From Chelonobacter oris (GTDB lineage: Bacteria > Pseudomonadota > Gammaproteobacteria > Enterobacterales > Pasteurellaceae), in contig NZ_JSUM01000003.1 of assembly GCF_000772535.1 (NCBI RefSeq), positions 186,001 through 250,000 on the forward strand: 64,000 nucleotides of DNA, read 5' to 3'. Position numbers and translations under genes: made by a program. Positions 45,423 to 54,290 of this stretch are shown piece after piece. A model generated the notes under the pieces. That model was not told where the DNA came from. It saw nothing but the letters and a program-made list of their open reading frames with translations, and searched no databases. Each line of letters opens with the position of its first letter. Positions within the stretch are counted from its first letter, which is position 1.

Positions 45423-45589
45423 GTGGAAAAGCAATGGAATTTTAGTAATTTTGCGATATGCAACCACTATTTGCGAAAAATATGCTCAAGCTCTCAATAT
45501 TGAATTTATCCGTTTGAATTACAAAACTAAACACAATACACTTAGCGGGAGTTAAGTCATTTAATTTATTATATATAAGGAGTTTATGA

Positions 45590-46525
45590 ATGAAAGTAGC
45601 AGTTTTAGGGGCGGCCGGCGGTATCGGTCAAGCATTGGCATTATTGCTTAAATTACAATGTCCGGCCGGAACGGAACTTTCGCTTTATGATATTGCCCCG
45701 GTGACGCCGGGCGTTGCCAAAGACATCAGCCATATCCCGACAGCCGTGAAAGCGGAAGGGTTTGCCGGTGAAGATCCGACGCCGGCGTTGGTCGGTGCGG
45801 ATTTAGTGTTGATTTCGGCCGGTGTGGCAAGAAAACCGGGTATGGATCGTTCCGATCTGTTCAATATCAATGCGGGCATTATCCGCAATCTGATTGAAAA
45901 AGTGGCGGCAACCTGTCCGAAGGCCTGTGTCGGGATTATCACCAACCCGGTCAATACCACTGTAGCGATTGCGGCGGAAGTCTTGAAAAAAGCGGGTGTT
46001 TATGACAAAAATAAATTATTTGGTGTAACCACCTTGGACGTTATCCGTTCTGAAACTTTCGTCTCCGAATTGAAAGGTATTTCACTGGATAAAATCAACG
46101 TACCGGTTATCGGCGGACACTCCGGTGTTACCATTTTGCCGTTATTGTCGCAAGTAGAAGGCGCAAGTTTTAGCGATGAGGAAATTGCCTCTTTGACCAA
46201 ACGTATTCAAAATGCCGGCACCGAAGTTGTGGAAGCCAAAGCCGGCGGCGGATCGGCAACGTTATCGATGGCACAAGCGGCAGCCCGTTTCGGGGTTTCA
46301 GTTCTGAAAGGCTTAAGCGGTGAAAGTGCGGTTGAGTATGCTTATGTTGAAGGTGACGGCAAATATGCACGTTTTTTTGCCGAACCGGTGCGTTTAGGCA
46401 AAAACGGCGTGGAAGAAATCCTGCCGATCGGGCCTTTGAGTACATTTGAGGAAAAAGCCATTGCCGATATGCTGCCGACCTTGAAAGCGGATATCGAACT
46501 GGGCGAGCAGTTTGTGAACAGTTGA
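45590..46525 (+). CDS. mdh: Malate dehydrogenase (NAD)
   Basis: 311 residues. Interconverts malate and oxaloacetate in the TCA cycle. NAD loop [18 protein letters not shown] at residues 4-21, [40 protein letters not shown], catalytic His in [18 protein letters not shown]; almost identical to E. coli Mdh in these blocks. AAGGAG lies 9 bases before the ATG; another ATG 4 bases upstream is out of frame. Confidence 0.97.
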   Translation: MKVAVLGAAGGIGQALALLLKLQCPAGTELSLYDIAPVTPGVAKDISHIPTAVKAEGFAGEDPTPALVGADLVLISAGVARKPGMDRSDLFNINAGIIRNLIEKVAATCPKACVGIITNPVNTTVAIAAEVLKKAGVYDKNKLFGVTTLDVIRSETFVSELKGISLDKINVPVIGGHSGVTILPLLSQVEGASFSDEEIASLTKRIQNAGTEVVEAKAGGGSATLSMAQAAARFGVSVLKGLSGESAVEYAYVEGDGKYARFFAEPVRLGKNGVEEILPIGPLSTFEEKAIADMLPTLKADIELGEQFVNS

Positions 46526-46554
46526 TTTGATTTTTGTTGGTATTCAGTTTAAAC

Positions 46555-46578
46555 AAAACCCGGCAAGCCGGGTTTTTT
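46555..46578 (+). terminator. Terminator after mdh
   Basis: AAAACCCGGC-AAG-CCGGGTTTTTT, GC-rich stem and T run, also facing the convergent hydrolase gene (A run on that side makes it bidirectional). Confidence 0.88.
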
Positions 46579-46583
46579 GCGTA

Positions 46584-47720
46584 TTATTGGTTTTTTTCCC
46601 ACCATCTGTCCTGCGGTAAATTTTCCAGTGTAAAAGTCTGTCCGATTTTGGGTGTTGCCGTGGTGATCGGTTTGTCTTTTGCCGCAGCGAGAAAGCGGAT
46701 AATCGGATCTTGCCAAGTGTGGTAAGCCAAGTCGAATTTAGCCCAGTGGATAGGAACGGCGACGTTGGTTTGCAGATCGAGTGCGGCTTGTACCGCCTGT
46801 TCCGGTGACATATGAATCAATGCCCAGTTCGGATCGTAAGCGCCGTTTTCCACAAATGCCAAATCAAACGGCCCGTATTGTTCGGCGATTTCACGGAAAT
46901 GTTTGCCGTAACCGCTGTCGGCATTGAAATAAAGTGATAAATTCGGCGATTTAATCACCCAAGAGCCCCAAAGCGTACTGCTGCGGGTGTTGAAATTGCG
47001 TCCGCTGAAGTGGCGAGCCGGTGCCAAAGTGAGTTTTAATTCGCCGTTGACGGCAGGCACGGAAACACTGTCGTACCAATCCAGCTCCGTCACTTTTTCA
47101 TCGGCAATGCCCCAGCGCTGTAAATGTCCTTTAACGCCGAGCGGCACGTAATAATGGCCGACCTTGTGATCGATTTCCCGAATAGCACGTTGATCGAGGT
47201 GATCATAATGATCGTGTGAAATCAGGACAATATCGAGTGGCGGTAGAGCGGCGGTTGTGGTCGGATTACTCACTGCAAACGGTTTGCCGCCGAAAAAGAG
47301 TGGAGAAGCGCGATAAAAGACCGGATCGGTGATAATGGTCAGATCCGCCGTTTTAAACAGCACGCTCGAATGTCCGAACCAAGTGAAGCTGTTATTGATT
47401 ACCGCACTTTTGTCCAGCGTAACACTGGGTAAAGGTTGCGACGGCTGCTTGCCTTCAGGCGGATTGAGAACGGAACTCAGCCAATCAATCATCGAAGGTT
47501 GTTTTCCATCGGTGCTTTGGATCGTGGTTGATTCCTGATTAAGGAAAATTTCGCCGTTAAAATTCGGTGAAGCGGCGATTTTAGCCTGACTGGCGGCATC
47601 CGGTTTACCGCCGAAAACCGGAGCAAAGTAAACATATGCTGCGAGAATCGCCGCTAAGATCACCGCGATCAACGCCGTCCATTTTAAGATTATAAATAAG
47701 ATTTTTAAGAGCATCATCAT
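46584..47720 (-). CDS. Membrane-anchored MBL-fold metallo-hydrolase (UlaG/NAPE-PLD-like)
   Basis: 378 residues. N-terminal membrane helix (about residues 8-32), then a metallo-beta-lactamase domain: WFGHSSVLFKT, metal site LISHDHYDHLDQRAI, PARHFSGR, NADSGYGKHF, PIHWAKFDLAYH. This layout matches the YtnP/RomA/NAPE-PLD-like group. RomA-type proteins affect outer-membrane properties, but the substrate is unknown. ATG 47720 follows GGA; a TTG 15 bases upstream is less likely. Confidence 0.82.
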   Translation of the reverse strand: MMMLLKILFIILKWTALIAVILAAILAAYVYFAPVFGGKPDAASQAKIAASPNFNGEIFLNQESTTIQSTDGKQPSMIDWLSSVLNPPEGKQPSQPLPSVTLDKSAVINNSFTWFGHSSVLFKTADLTIITDPVFYRASPLFFGGKPFAVSNPTTTAALPPLDIVLISHDHYDHLDQRAIREIDHKVGHYYVPLGVKGHLQRWGIADEKVTELDWYDSVSVPAVNGELKLTLAPARHFSGRNFNTRSSTLWGSWVIKSPNLSLYFNADSGYGKHFREIAEQYGPFDLAFVENGAYDPNWALIHMSPEQAVQAALDLQTNVAVPIHWAKFDLAYHTWQDPIIRFLAAAKDKPITTATPKIGQTFTLENLPQDRWWEKNQ

Positions 47721-47851
47721 TTGTCCGAGTATCAATATATTATGGTGAAAAATACAAAGTGCGGTTCATTATAAAAGAAAAGTCGGCACTGTAAATTCAC
47801 AATTACGGATTTTATTATTACCGAACCGGAAATAATCCATCACGATTTGTT

Positions 47852-49018
47852 TCAGCGCCGAAATGCCATGACCGCACTTAAGCAGGCAAACAGAGCAATG
47901 ATCCACGCCATTGTCCACGGTGTGCCGTCGGATAACCAAGCAAGCAGCAGCGAAGAGACAATACCGCTGCCGTATTGTAGTGATCCGATCAGCGCCGAGG
48001 CTGCACCTGCCGTTTCCGGCACGCCGTCCAGTGCCGCTGCGGTTGCTGTGGCGGCAATAATGCCGTTGGTTGCGAAAAAAATAAAAATCGGCACAATGAT
48101 GCCGACAATCCCTCCGATTTGCCATTTGGCAAAAACGGCCAGTAATAAGGCGGCCGACACGGCGATAAATGTGGCGGCACGGAGCAGGGTATCGAGGCTG
48201 AATTTTTTGACCAGCGTACGGTTGAGAAAACTCACTGACATCACACCGATAATATTCAACGCAAACAGCCAACCGTAATGTTGTGCCGCAACACCATAAT
48301 AGCGAATATAGACAAACGGCGAGCCGACAATAAAAGCATAGGCCGCCACATAAAAAAAGGTGATACACCAGGTGTAGCGCATAAAGTGGCGATTGCACAG
48401 CAACAGGCGGTAGTTCGCAAAGCTGCCCGACAGCGATCCGACGCCCCGTTTTGCTTGCGCTAAGGTTTCCGGCAAGAAAAACAGTGAAGCCAGCATCAGC
48501 CCGCCAATTGCCGCCAACAACCAGAAAATAGTATGCCAACTGCTGATTTTCAACAGTTGCCCGCCCAGCAGAGGGCCGATAATCGGGGCGATAGCCATAA
48601 TAATGGTCAGGGTCGAGAGCATTTGTGCCGCACGGGTGCGCGCATACAAATCGCGAATCATGGCGCGTGCCAGCATCGGCGCAGTACAGGCACCGACCGC
48701 CTGAAAAATTCGCCAGAAAACAATTTCATCGATCGTTTGTGACAGGGCGCAGCCGACAGAGCCGATTATGAATAAAATCATGCCGATAAAGAGCGGTTTT
48801 CGCCGTCCGATTTTGTCACTAATCGGCCCCCAGATTAGTTGGGCAACGGCAAAACCGATCAAAAAGCCGGTAACGGTCAATTCGATGTTGCCCTGCAAAT
48901 CCTGCTGCATTTGCGGCATGGCGGGCAGGTATACATCGGTTGACAGTGAAGTAAATGCCATTAAGGCACTTAAAATCAGTACAAAGCGGATACCGATCCG
49001 ATTGTTAAGCGTATTCAC
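47852..49018 (-). CDS. Bcr/CflA-family multidrug efflux MFS transporter
   Basis: 388 residues, twelve helices, drug-proton antiporter 1 family. Family marks: STDVYLPAMPQMQQDL, motif A GPISDKIGRRKPLFIGMILF, ARAMIRDLYARTRAAQMLS, APIIGPLLGGQLL. Inner-membrane exporter of drugs such as bicyclomycin; actual substrates unknown. Five bp after the Tat-flavodoxin gene, so possibly the last gene of that unit. Confidence 0.87.
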   Translation of the reverse strand: MNTLNNRIGIRFVLILSALMAFTSLSTDVYLPAMPQMQQDLQGNIELTVTGFLIGFAVAQLIWGPISDKIGRRKPLFIGMILFIIGSVGCALSQTIDEIVFWRIFQAVGACTAPMLARAMIRDLYARTRAAQMLSTLTIIMAIAPIIGPLLGGQLLKISSWHTIFWLLAAIGGLMLASLFFLPETLAQAKRGVGSLSGSFANYRLLLCNRHFMRYTWCITFFYVAAYAFIVGSPFVYIRYYGVAAQHYGWLFALNIIGVMSVSFLNRTLVKKFSLDTLLRAATFIAVSAALLLAVFAKWQIGGIVGIIVPIFIFFATNGIIAATATAAALDGVPETAGAASALIGSLQYGSGIVSSLLLAWLSDGTPWTMAWIIALFACLSAVMAFRR

Positions 49019-49024
49019 GATTCA

Positions 49025-49669
49025 TTAACTCCGCATAAAGCCGATGGCTTGCAGCCACTGTTCGGTTTGGGTGGTTGCCGAAGCCGGCAGCTGGTCGACA
49101 ACGTCGTTTTGTCCGCGTCCGCCGCCTTGAACCGCCAGCGCGGGCAGAATTTCCGTATTGGGACAAATCCGCCGCAGTGCCTGCTCAATGCCGGCAATAC
49201 CGCTCATGGCATGGGTATAAAACGGGGCGATCGTTTTGCCGTCAAAATCCTGTTGTTGCATAAACGGATAGAGGAAACGGGGCAGATCCATCGCCCAGAC
49301 CGGATAGCCGAGAAAAACGGTTTGATAGGAAGAAAGAGTCGTAATGCGCTGAGTCATCGCAGGGAAAATCGCGCGATCCCGTTGTCGACGGTTAACCTCG
49401 ACAACGTCATAATAGTCGGCAGGATAAGGCGTGGTCGGGATAATTTCAAATAAATCGCCGCCGGCTTGTCGATGGATAATTTTTGCCAGCGTACGAGTGA
49501 AACCGGTACGTGAAAAATAGGCAACCAGTATGTTGCCCGTCGAGGAAGAGCGATTGGCGGCATGTGCGATCGGCAGGCAGGCAAACGCAGCGCCTGTTAA
49601 GATTGCCGCTCCGCCCAGCAGTAATCGACGGCGGCTTGAAGTGCGGTTTGCGATAAGTAAATTGTTCAT
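49025..49669 (-). CDS. Tat-exported flavodoxin-like protein
   Basis: 214 residues. The N-terminus has a twin-arginine signal (SSRRRLLLGGAAILTGAAFA, cleavage near IAHA/AN), so it would be exported folded with its FMN. The mature part is a flavodoxin fold: phosphate loop LVAYFSRTGFTRTLAKII, then YQTVFLGYPVWAMDLPRFLY and a TIAPFYTHAMSG loop. ATG 49669 follows AGGAG. Part of a three-gene group with a membrane protein and another exported flavodoxin. Redox partner unknown. Confidence 0.82.
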   Translation of the reverse strand: MNNLLIANRTSSRRRLLLGGAAILTGAAFACLPIAHAANRSSSTGNILVAYFSRTGFTRTLAKIIHRQAGGDLFEIIPTTPYPADYYDVVEVNRRQRDRAIFPAMTQRITTLSSYQTVFLGYPVWAMDLPRFLYPFMQQQDFDGKTIAPFYTHAMSGIAGIEQALRRICPNTEILPALAVQGGGRGQNDVVDQLPASATTQTEQWLQAIGFMRS

Positions 49670-49772
49670 TTTTGACTCCTGATAGACTACGGGCGGCTTA
49701 AGGGCTCCTGATTTGGCAAACAGCATACCAACGCTTTATTGCGTTGGGCTACGGCAGTATTCTGCACAATAT

Positions 49773-50456
49773 TCACCGTCCGTCTTTTTGCCGAAACAGT
49801 ATCAACCAGACTAAAAAACGCGTGCTATATGCAAAAAAGATTAAAATAGCAAAGAAATCCCAATAAAACAGCCACTTGGATTCTTCCGAATCAAAGAAGG
49901 CAAAGGTAACCTGCAAAAACAGATACGGCAGTAATTCACGCTGAAAAAAGGCATATAAACCGTAAGTGGCGATCACCGCCCAAAGCAACGGCAAAATGCG
50001 TGTGGCAACAAAAGAGACGGCCGGCAATTTGCAGATTTGATGAAAAAAACCGGCCAGCATTTTCCAGTGCATACCCAAATGAATACCGAGTAACAGTTGT
50101 AGCCAGTGCACGCCGGCCATATGGGTTTCCCGCACCCAATCGGCATTACTGTGAATCGGCAGATCGGGCAGCACATATTGCGACAACATCAAACCGCTGG
50201 TCATGGCGGCGGCAAAGGCGACAAAAACCAAGACATTGACACTCGTCTGTAAAGTGCGATATGCCGAATATTCGCCTTTGAACAGCTTTTTAAACCAGTA
50301 GAAATCCAAACCGTTATGCAACAGAACACCGAGCAGAAATGCTACTCCGAGCCATTCGTGGATTGCTTCGCCCCAGAGGTGATAGCCCATCAGCGACAGT
50401 AAAAGTGCGGTCAGGGCGGTATCATGTACGACTTGGAGGATATATTTCGTTTTCAT
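49773..50456 (-). CDS. DUF4405-type membrane protein, probable b-type cytochrome
   Basis: 227 residues with five or six membrane helices and several in-helix histidines (VVHDTALTALLLSLMGYHLW, HEWLGVAFLLGVLLHNGLDF, HWLQLLLGIHLGMHWKM), the spacing expected for haem b ligation in DUF4405/cytochrome b-like proteins. It may pass electrons between quinol and the exported flavodoxins on either side. ATG 50456 lies 4 bases after the flavodoxin stop, suggesting coupled translation. Confidence 0.72.
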   Translation of the reverse strand: MKTKYILQVVHDTALTALLLSLMGYHLWGEAIHEWLGVAFLLGVLLHNGLDFYWFKKLFKGEYSAYRTLQTSVNVLVFVAFAAAMTSGLMLSQYVLPDLPIHSNADWVRETHMAGVHWLQLLLGIHLGMHWKMLAGFFHQICKLPAVSFVATRILPLLWAVIATYGLYAFFQRELLPYLFLQVTFAFFDSEESKWLFYWDFFAILIFFAYSTRFLVWLILFRQKDGR

Positions 50457-50460
50457 CGAA

Positions 50461-51126
50461 TTATTGTGCATAGCCGAGTTGTTTGACCCATTCCACAATA
50501 TCGCTTTCGGCATTACCGATACGCTCACGGGAAATCGTCAGCCCCTGTGTATTCAGTTTTGCATTCGGTTGCAAGCGCCCCATATCACGGATCGTGTTTA
50601 AAAAACGGCTACCGCCGTGAGTGGAAAACGGAATGACGGTTTTGCCGCTGAAATCGTTTTGTTCCAGAAAACTGTATAAGGCAACCGGAAAATCATACCA
50701 CCAGATAGGGTAGCCGATAAATACAACATCGTAATTCGACAGATCGGGCAGTTTGGGTTGTAATTGAGGACGGAAATTACGACGTAATTCATCTCTGGCT
50801 TGATCCAACAGCGGATCGTGTTCTTTCGGATACGGCTGTGCGGTCTCGATTCGGAATAAATCGCCGCTGCTGGTTTTTTGGATAACTTGCGCCATATATT
50901 CGGTGCTGCCGACCCGCTCGCCGTTTTTTAACAGCACACTGGCGCCGGATGCTGCATCGGCACCGTTCAGATCAACATTTTCCATATGGGAAAAGTAGCT
51001 GATTAAAATCCGTTGCGGGTTGCTGCCGCTCCGTTGGAGATCGGCGAGCGCCGAATGTGTCGTTATCGTCAGTGCCAACGGCAGAATAAGATTTCGCAAA
51101 AAAGAGGTGAATGTCAGCGTTTTCAT
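50461..51126 (-). CDS. Sec-exported flavodoxin-like protein
   Basis: 221 residues. Signal peptide MKTLTFTSFLRNLILPLALT, cleavage near SALA/DL (residue 29). Flavodoxin_4-like: ILISYFSHMENVD, ERVGSTEYMAQVI, DVVFIGYPIWWYDFPVALYS, TVIPFSTHGGSRF. GGAG lies 9 bases before ATG 51126. First gene of the exported flavodoxin/membrane protein group, divergent from cbpA. Confidence 0.82.
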   Translation of the reverse strand: MKTLTFTSFLRNLILPLALTITTHSALADLQRSGSNPQRILISYFSHMENVDLNGADAASGASVLLKNGERVGSTEYMAQVIQKTSSGDLFRIETAQPYPKEHDPLLDQARDELRRNFRPQLQPKLPDLSNYDVVFIGYPIWWYDFPVALYSFLEQNDFSGKTVIPFSTHGGSRFLNTIRDMGRLQPNAKLNTQGLTISRERIGNAESDIVEWVKQLGYAQ

Positions 51127-51284
51127 CGTGAACTCCAAATATCAATGTCAAAGTGCGGTCAGGGATTTGATGACACTTTAGCAAAGATTATTTCGCTTGA
51201 TTAGCTGTTACAGACAACATACGCCTATGAATTTTGTTCATTAATGACCGGATCAAAGCGTGAACAATATCACGTTATTTGCCG

Positions 51285-51313
51285 TTGCAGCGCTTAAAAA
51301 ACGGCAGTATGCT
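51285..51313 (+). promoter_or_regulatory. Putative cbpA promoter
   Basis: TTGCAG (51285-51290), 17-base spacer, TATGCT (51308-51313), 40 bases before the start codon. Confidence 0.45.
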
Positions 51314-51352
51314 ATTTAAGCGGTTAACGGCAGATCCTTGAGTGAGGAATAT

Positions 51353-52324
51353 ATGGCGGATAAAAAGACTTATTATGAGATTTTGGGCGTTGCCAACGAT
51401 GCAGGTCTCGGCGAGATCAAAAAAGCATATCGTAAGCTGATGCGTCAGTATCATCCTGATGTCAGCACCGAAGCCGATGCGGATGAAAAAACCAGTGAAA
51501 TCAACGTTGCTTATGAAACCTTAAAAGATGAACGTAAGCGGGCGGAATATGATGCGATGTTGGCGAATCCCTTTGCAGGGCAGCAGGCGGGCGGATTCGG
51601 TGCGGATTTTGATCCGCGACGCTACGGCTATGAGAGCCATGATTTCAGCGGCAGCCATTTTGGCGAAGGACAACCGTTCGGCAGCGGCGATTTTCGGTTT
51701 GATGATATTTTCTCGGCGTTCGGGCATGCCGGACGGCACGGTTTCAGGGCTTCACAGTCGAATGAGCCGATCCAAGGGGAAGATCAACATGCAGAATTGA
51801 GCATTGATATTGCCGCCGCCTATCAGGGCAGTGAACGCACCTTGAGTCTGGATATGCCGACATTAACGGCGGACGGAAAAATGGCTTATGCACGTAAAAC
51901 CCTGCATGTGAAAATTCCGAAAGGCATTCTCGAGGGACAGCAAATCCGTTTGCGCGGACAAGGTTTACCGGGCTTTAACGGAGGCGGCAACGGTGATTTA
52001 TATTTGAACATCCGTTTCCGGCAGGCGGAGAACCTGTATGTGGAACAGCGCAAGGACGTTTGCCAACGAATTGATGTGATGCCGTGGACAGCGGCGCTCG
52101 GCGGAAAAATGGCGGTGGAAACGGTTGCGGGAAAATTCAGTGTCAATATTCCGCTTAACAGTCGTAACGGACAGCGCTTGCGGTTGAAAAGTAAAGGGAT
52201 TCCGGCAAAAGAGCGTGGTGATTTGTATCTGATTTTGAATATCGTTCTGCCGCAGGTTGAAAGTGAGAGCGATAAAGCGGCGTGGCAGCATTTGGCGGAT
52301 TATTACCAGAATACGAAAGGATAA
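51353..52324 (+). CDS. cbpA: Curved DNA-binding protein / DnaJ-class co-chaperone CbpA
   Basis: 323 residues. N-terminal J domain (TYYEILGVANDAGLGEIKKA, HPD motif in MRQYHPDVS), a Gly/Phe-rich linker (about 85-145), then two C-terminal substrate-binding domains (KTLHVKIPKGILEGQQIRLR, GDLYLNIRFRQAENLYVEQR), with no zinc-finger region, as in CbpA. Stimulates DnaK ATPase and binds curved DNA. ATG 51353 follows GTGAGGA. Operon with cbpM 4 bp downstream. Confidence 0.93.
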   Translation: MADKKTYYEILGVANDAGLGEIKKAYRKLMRQYHPDVSTEADADEKTSEINVAYETLKDERKRAEYDAMLANPFAGQQAGGFGADFDPRRYGYESHDFSGSHFGEGQPFGSGDFRFDDIFSAFGHAGRHGFRASQSNEPIQGEDQHAELSIDIAAAYQGSERTLSLDMPTLTADGKMAYARKTLHVKIPKGILEGQQIRLRGQGLPGFNGGGNGDLYLNIRFRQAENLYVEQRKDVCQRIDVMPWTAALGGKMAVETVAGKFSVNIPLNSRNGQRLRLKSKGIPAKERGDLYLILNIVLPQVESESDKAAWQHLADYYQNTKG

Positions 52325-52328
52325 ACAT

Positions 52329-52589
52329 ATGAACCAAGAGCAAGATATTCAACTGACTTTCGATGAAATTGTACGTGCCTGCGATAACAATGTTGATTGG
52401 GTGGTCAGCGTGATTGAAGAGGAGATCATTTCGATTCACGGCAATCCGCAACAGGCAAGTTTTAGTGGCTTCCAGCTTGCCCGCTTGCGCCGCGCACACC
52501 GAATCAGTCGTGATTTTGATGCCGGCGCAGCGGCAACGGCGCTGATTTTACAGTTGCTGGACGAACTGGAAGTTTTACGTAAGGGCTGA
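52329..52589 (+). CDS. cbpM: Chaperone modulatory protein CbpM
   Basis: 86 residues, MerR-like fold protein that inhibits the CbpA J domain and DNA binding. LTFDEIVRACDNNVDWVVSVIEEEII, FSGFQLARLRRAHRISRDFD and the C-terminal ALILQLLDELEVLR agree with CbpM. ATG 52329, 4 bp after cbpA. Confidence 0.9.
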   Translation: MNQEQDIQLTFDEIVRACDNNVDWVVSVIEEEIISIHGNPQQASFSGFQLARLRRAHRISRDFDAGAAATALILQLLDELEVLRKG

Positions 52590-52596
52590 TGCGGTT

Positions 52597-52629
52597 GGCG
52601 GCTGAAATAAGCAGCGTGTTACAGCCGCC
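52597..52629. terminator. Hairpin between cbpM and the convergent NAD(P)-binding gene
   Basis: GGCGGCTG (52597-52604) pairs with CAGCCGCC (52622-52629). There is no T run, so termination is uncertain. Confidence 0.4.
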
Positions 52630-52670
52630 GAGCTTGCCGCCAATAACGCCGTATTTTGTCTACAGTAAGA

Positions 52671-53246
52671 TTAAGCCGGTTTACTGATCCCCAGATTTTC
52701 ATTTATATACAGCGTCGGCTGTGTAAACAGACGGTTGACAAAACTGGCAATGCTGCGGCGTGAAACCGCACTTCCGCTTTCCGGCTCGCCTTTGCGAGTC
52801 AACATATAGTCCACCTCATTGTTATGGGTGAACCAATCCGGGCGCAGAATGGTGTAGTCCAGCCCCGAATTTTCGATCAAATCCGCCAAAGTACGGTACG
52901 GTTGCAAAATCGATTGCAACGGCGAGTTGTAAATGCCGATTGAACTGATGGCGATAATCCGTTTTACACCGTGCCGCCGCATTGCATGCACAATATTGGC
53001 GCCCATGCTGGCCAGATCGCCGGCCAGATTGAGATAGACAATATCCTGCCCGACAACCGCTTGCTGTACATCGGCGGCATTCAGGGCATTGCCTTCAATC
53101 ACCTTTGCCGTTTTCGGCAGATTGTCAGGTAAGCGTTTTTTATTGCGCACAAACAACGTCAGGGCAATATCCTCTAATTTTTGTGCTTCTGCAATCACAT
53201 AGTGTGCCAGACTGCCGCTTGCACCGAAGATAATGATTTTTTTCAT
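52671..53246 (-). CDS. NAD(P)-binding oxidoreductase (atypical SDR, NmrA-like)
   Basis: 191 residues. N-terminal nucleotide loop KKIIIFGASGSLAHYVI, VIEGNALNAADVQQAV, RIIAISSIGIYNS, and YTILRPDWFTHN: an atypical SDR without a clear catalytic Tyr-Lys pair. Substrate unknown. Divergent from a LysR-type regulator, whose probable target it is. Confidence 0.78.
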   Translation of the reverse strand: MKKIIIFGASGSLAHYVIAEAQKLEDIALTLFVRNKKRLPDNLPKTAKVIEGNALNAADVQQAVVGQDIVYLNLAGDLASMGANIVHAMRRHGVKRIIAISSIGIYNSPLQSILQPYRTLADLIENSGLDYTILRPDWFTHNNEVDYMLTRKGEPESGSAVSRRSIASFVNRLFTQPTLYINENLGISKPA

Positions 53247-53386
53247 GTTGTTTCCTTATTGTGTTGATTTGCCGATTTTTCGGATTATGTGGTCAAAATC
53301 CAGTGTAACAGGATTGATTTCGTCGGATTAGTCGGCTAAATTGAAATGTGCTTATGAACGTTATTCATAAATCAAGGTGGAAAGCG

Positions 53387-54289
53387 ATGAAAGAGAATCT
53401 GAACGATTTGCGCACCTTTTTACTGGTGGCGAGAGAGGGAAGTTTCACCAAAGCGGCGGCACAGCTGGGGGTGTCGCAATCGGCATTGAGCCATGCAATG
53501 CGGGCGATGGAAGTGCGGTTGGGCGTTAAATTATTAGTTCGCACCACCCGAAGTGTTTCCACCACCGATGCCGGCGAGCAGTTGCGTCAGCGGTTGGCGC
53601 CCTTGTTTGACAATATCGATGAAGAGATTCAGGCGTTGGGGGATTTTCGCGGCGGAGTACGCGGCAACTTACGAATTGAAGGAACGGATCTGTCGTTTAG
53701 TTTGCTATGGGAAAAATTTGCGGATTTTATGCGCAATAATGCCGAGGTCTCGCTTGAATTCGGCAGCCATATCGGTTTTAGCGATATTGTGGCGAAGCGC
53801 TTCGATGTGGGGATTCGTTTGGGCGATGATGTGGCAAAAGACATGATTGCGGTGCGTGTGGCGCCGGATTTGCAAATGTGTGTTGTCGCCGGTGCCGATT
53901 ATCTGGCAAAATGCGGTACGCCGACAACGCCGTATGATTTGAGCGAGCATAATTGTCTGGCGCTACGCCTGCCGACCCACGGCGGGTTGTTGGCATGGGA
54001 ATTCGTTGATCAGAAAAACGGCGGCAAGCCGCTGGTGATCCATCCGCAGGGCAATATGATCAGTAATACCAACGAGTTGCTGAAAAAAGCCGCCGGTGAT
54101 CAGTTCGGGCTGATGTGGGCGCCGCGGTATTCGGTTGAAAACGAAGTGCGGTCGGGCGCACTGATCTCGGTGTTGGACGATTGGGCTATCAGTTATCAGG
54201 GAATGCATCTGTATTATCCCCATCGCCGTGCCGACTCACCGCTCTTTCGTGCCTTGGTCGACGCTTTGCGTTGGCGTGGCTCGGCGTAA
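53387..54289 (+). CDS. LysR-type transcriptional regulator
   Basis: 300 residues. N-terminal helix-turn-helix (LNDLRTFLLVAREGSFTKAA, LGVSQSALSHAMRAMEVRLG) and substrate-binding domain of the CrgA/PecT-like group (VRGNLRIEGTD, KRFDVGIRLGDDV). ATG 53387 with AAGGTGGA upstream is chosen over an earlier ATG at 53348. Probably controls the divergent NAD(P)-binding gene. Ends 1 bp from convergent lysO. Confidence 0.88.
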   Translation: MKENLNDLRTFLLVAREGSFTKAAAQLGVSQSALSHAMRAMEVRLGVKLLVRTTRSVSTTDAGEQLRQRLAPLFDNIDEEIQALGDFRGGVRGNLRIEGTDLSFSLLWEKFADFMRNNAEVSLEFGSHIGFSDIVAKRFDVGIRLGDDVAKDMIAVRVAPDLQMCVVAGADYLAKCGTPTTPYDLSEHNCLALRLPTHGGLLAWEFVDQKNGGKPLVIHPQGNMISNTNELLKKAAGDQFGLMWAPRYSVENEVRSGALISVLDDWAISYQGMHLYYPHRRADSPLFRALVDALRWRGSA

Positions 54290-54290
54290 A

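Noticed and set aside
47769-48539. 256-codon minus-strand frame overlapping the Bcr/CflA gene
   Set aside because: It is another frame of the same strand; Cys/Arg/His-rich sequence with no start site, while the transporter frame is clearly coding.
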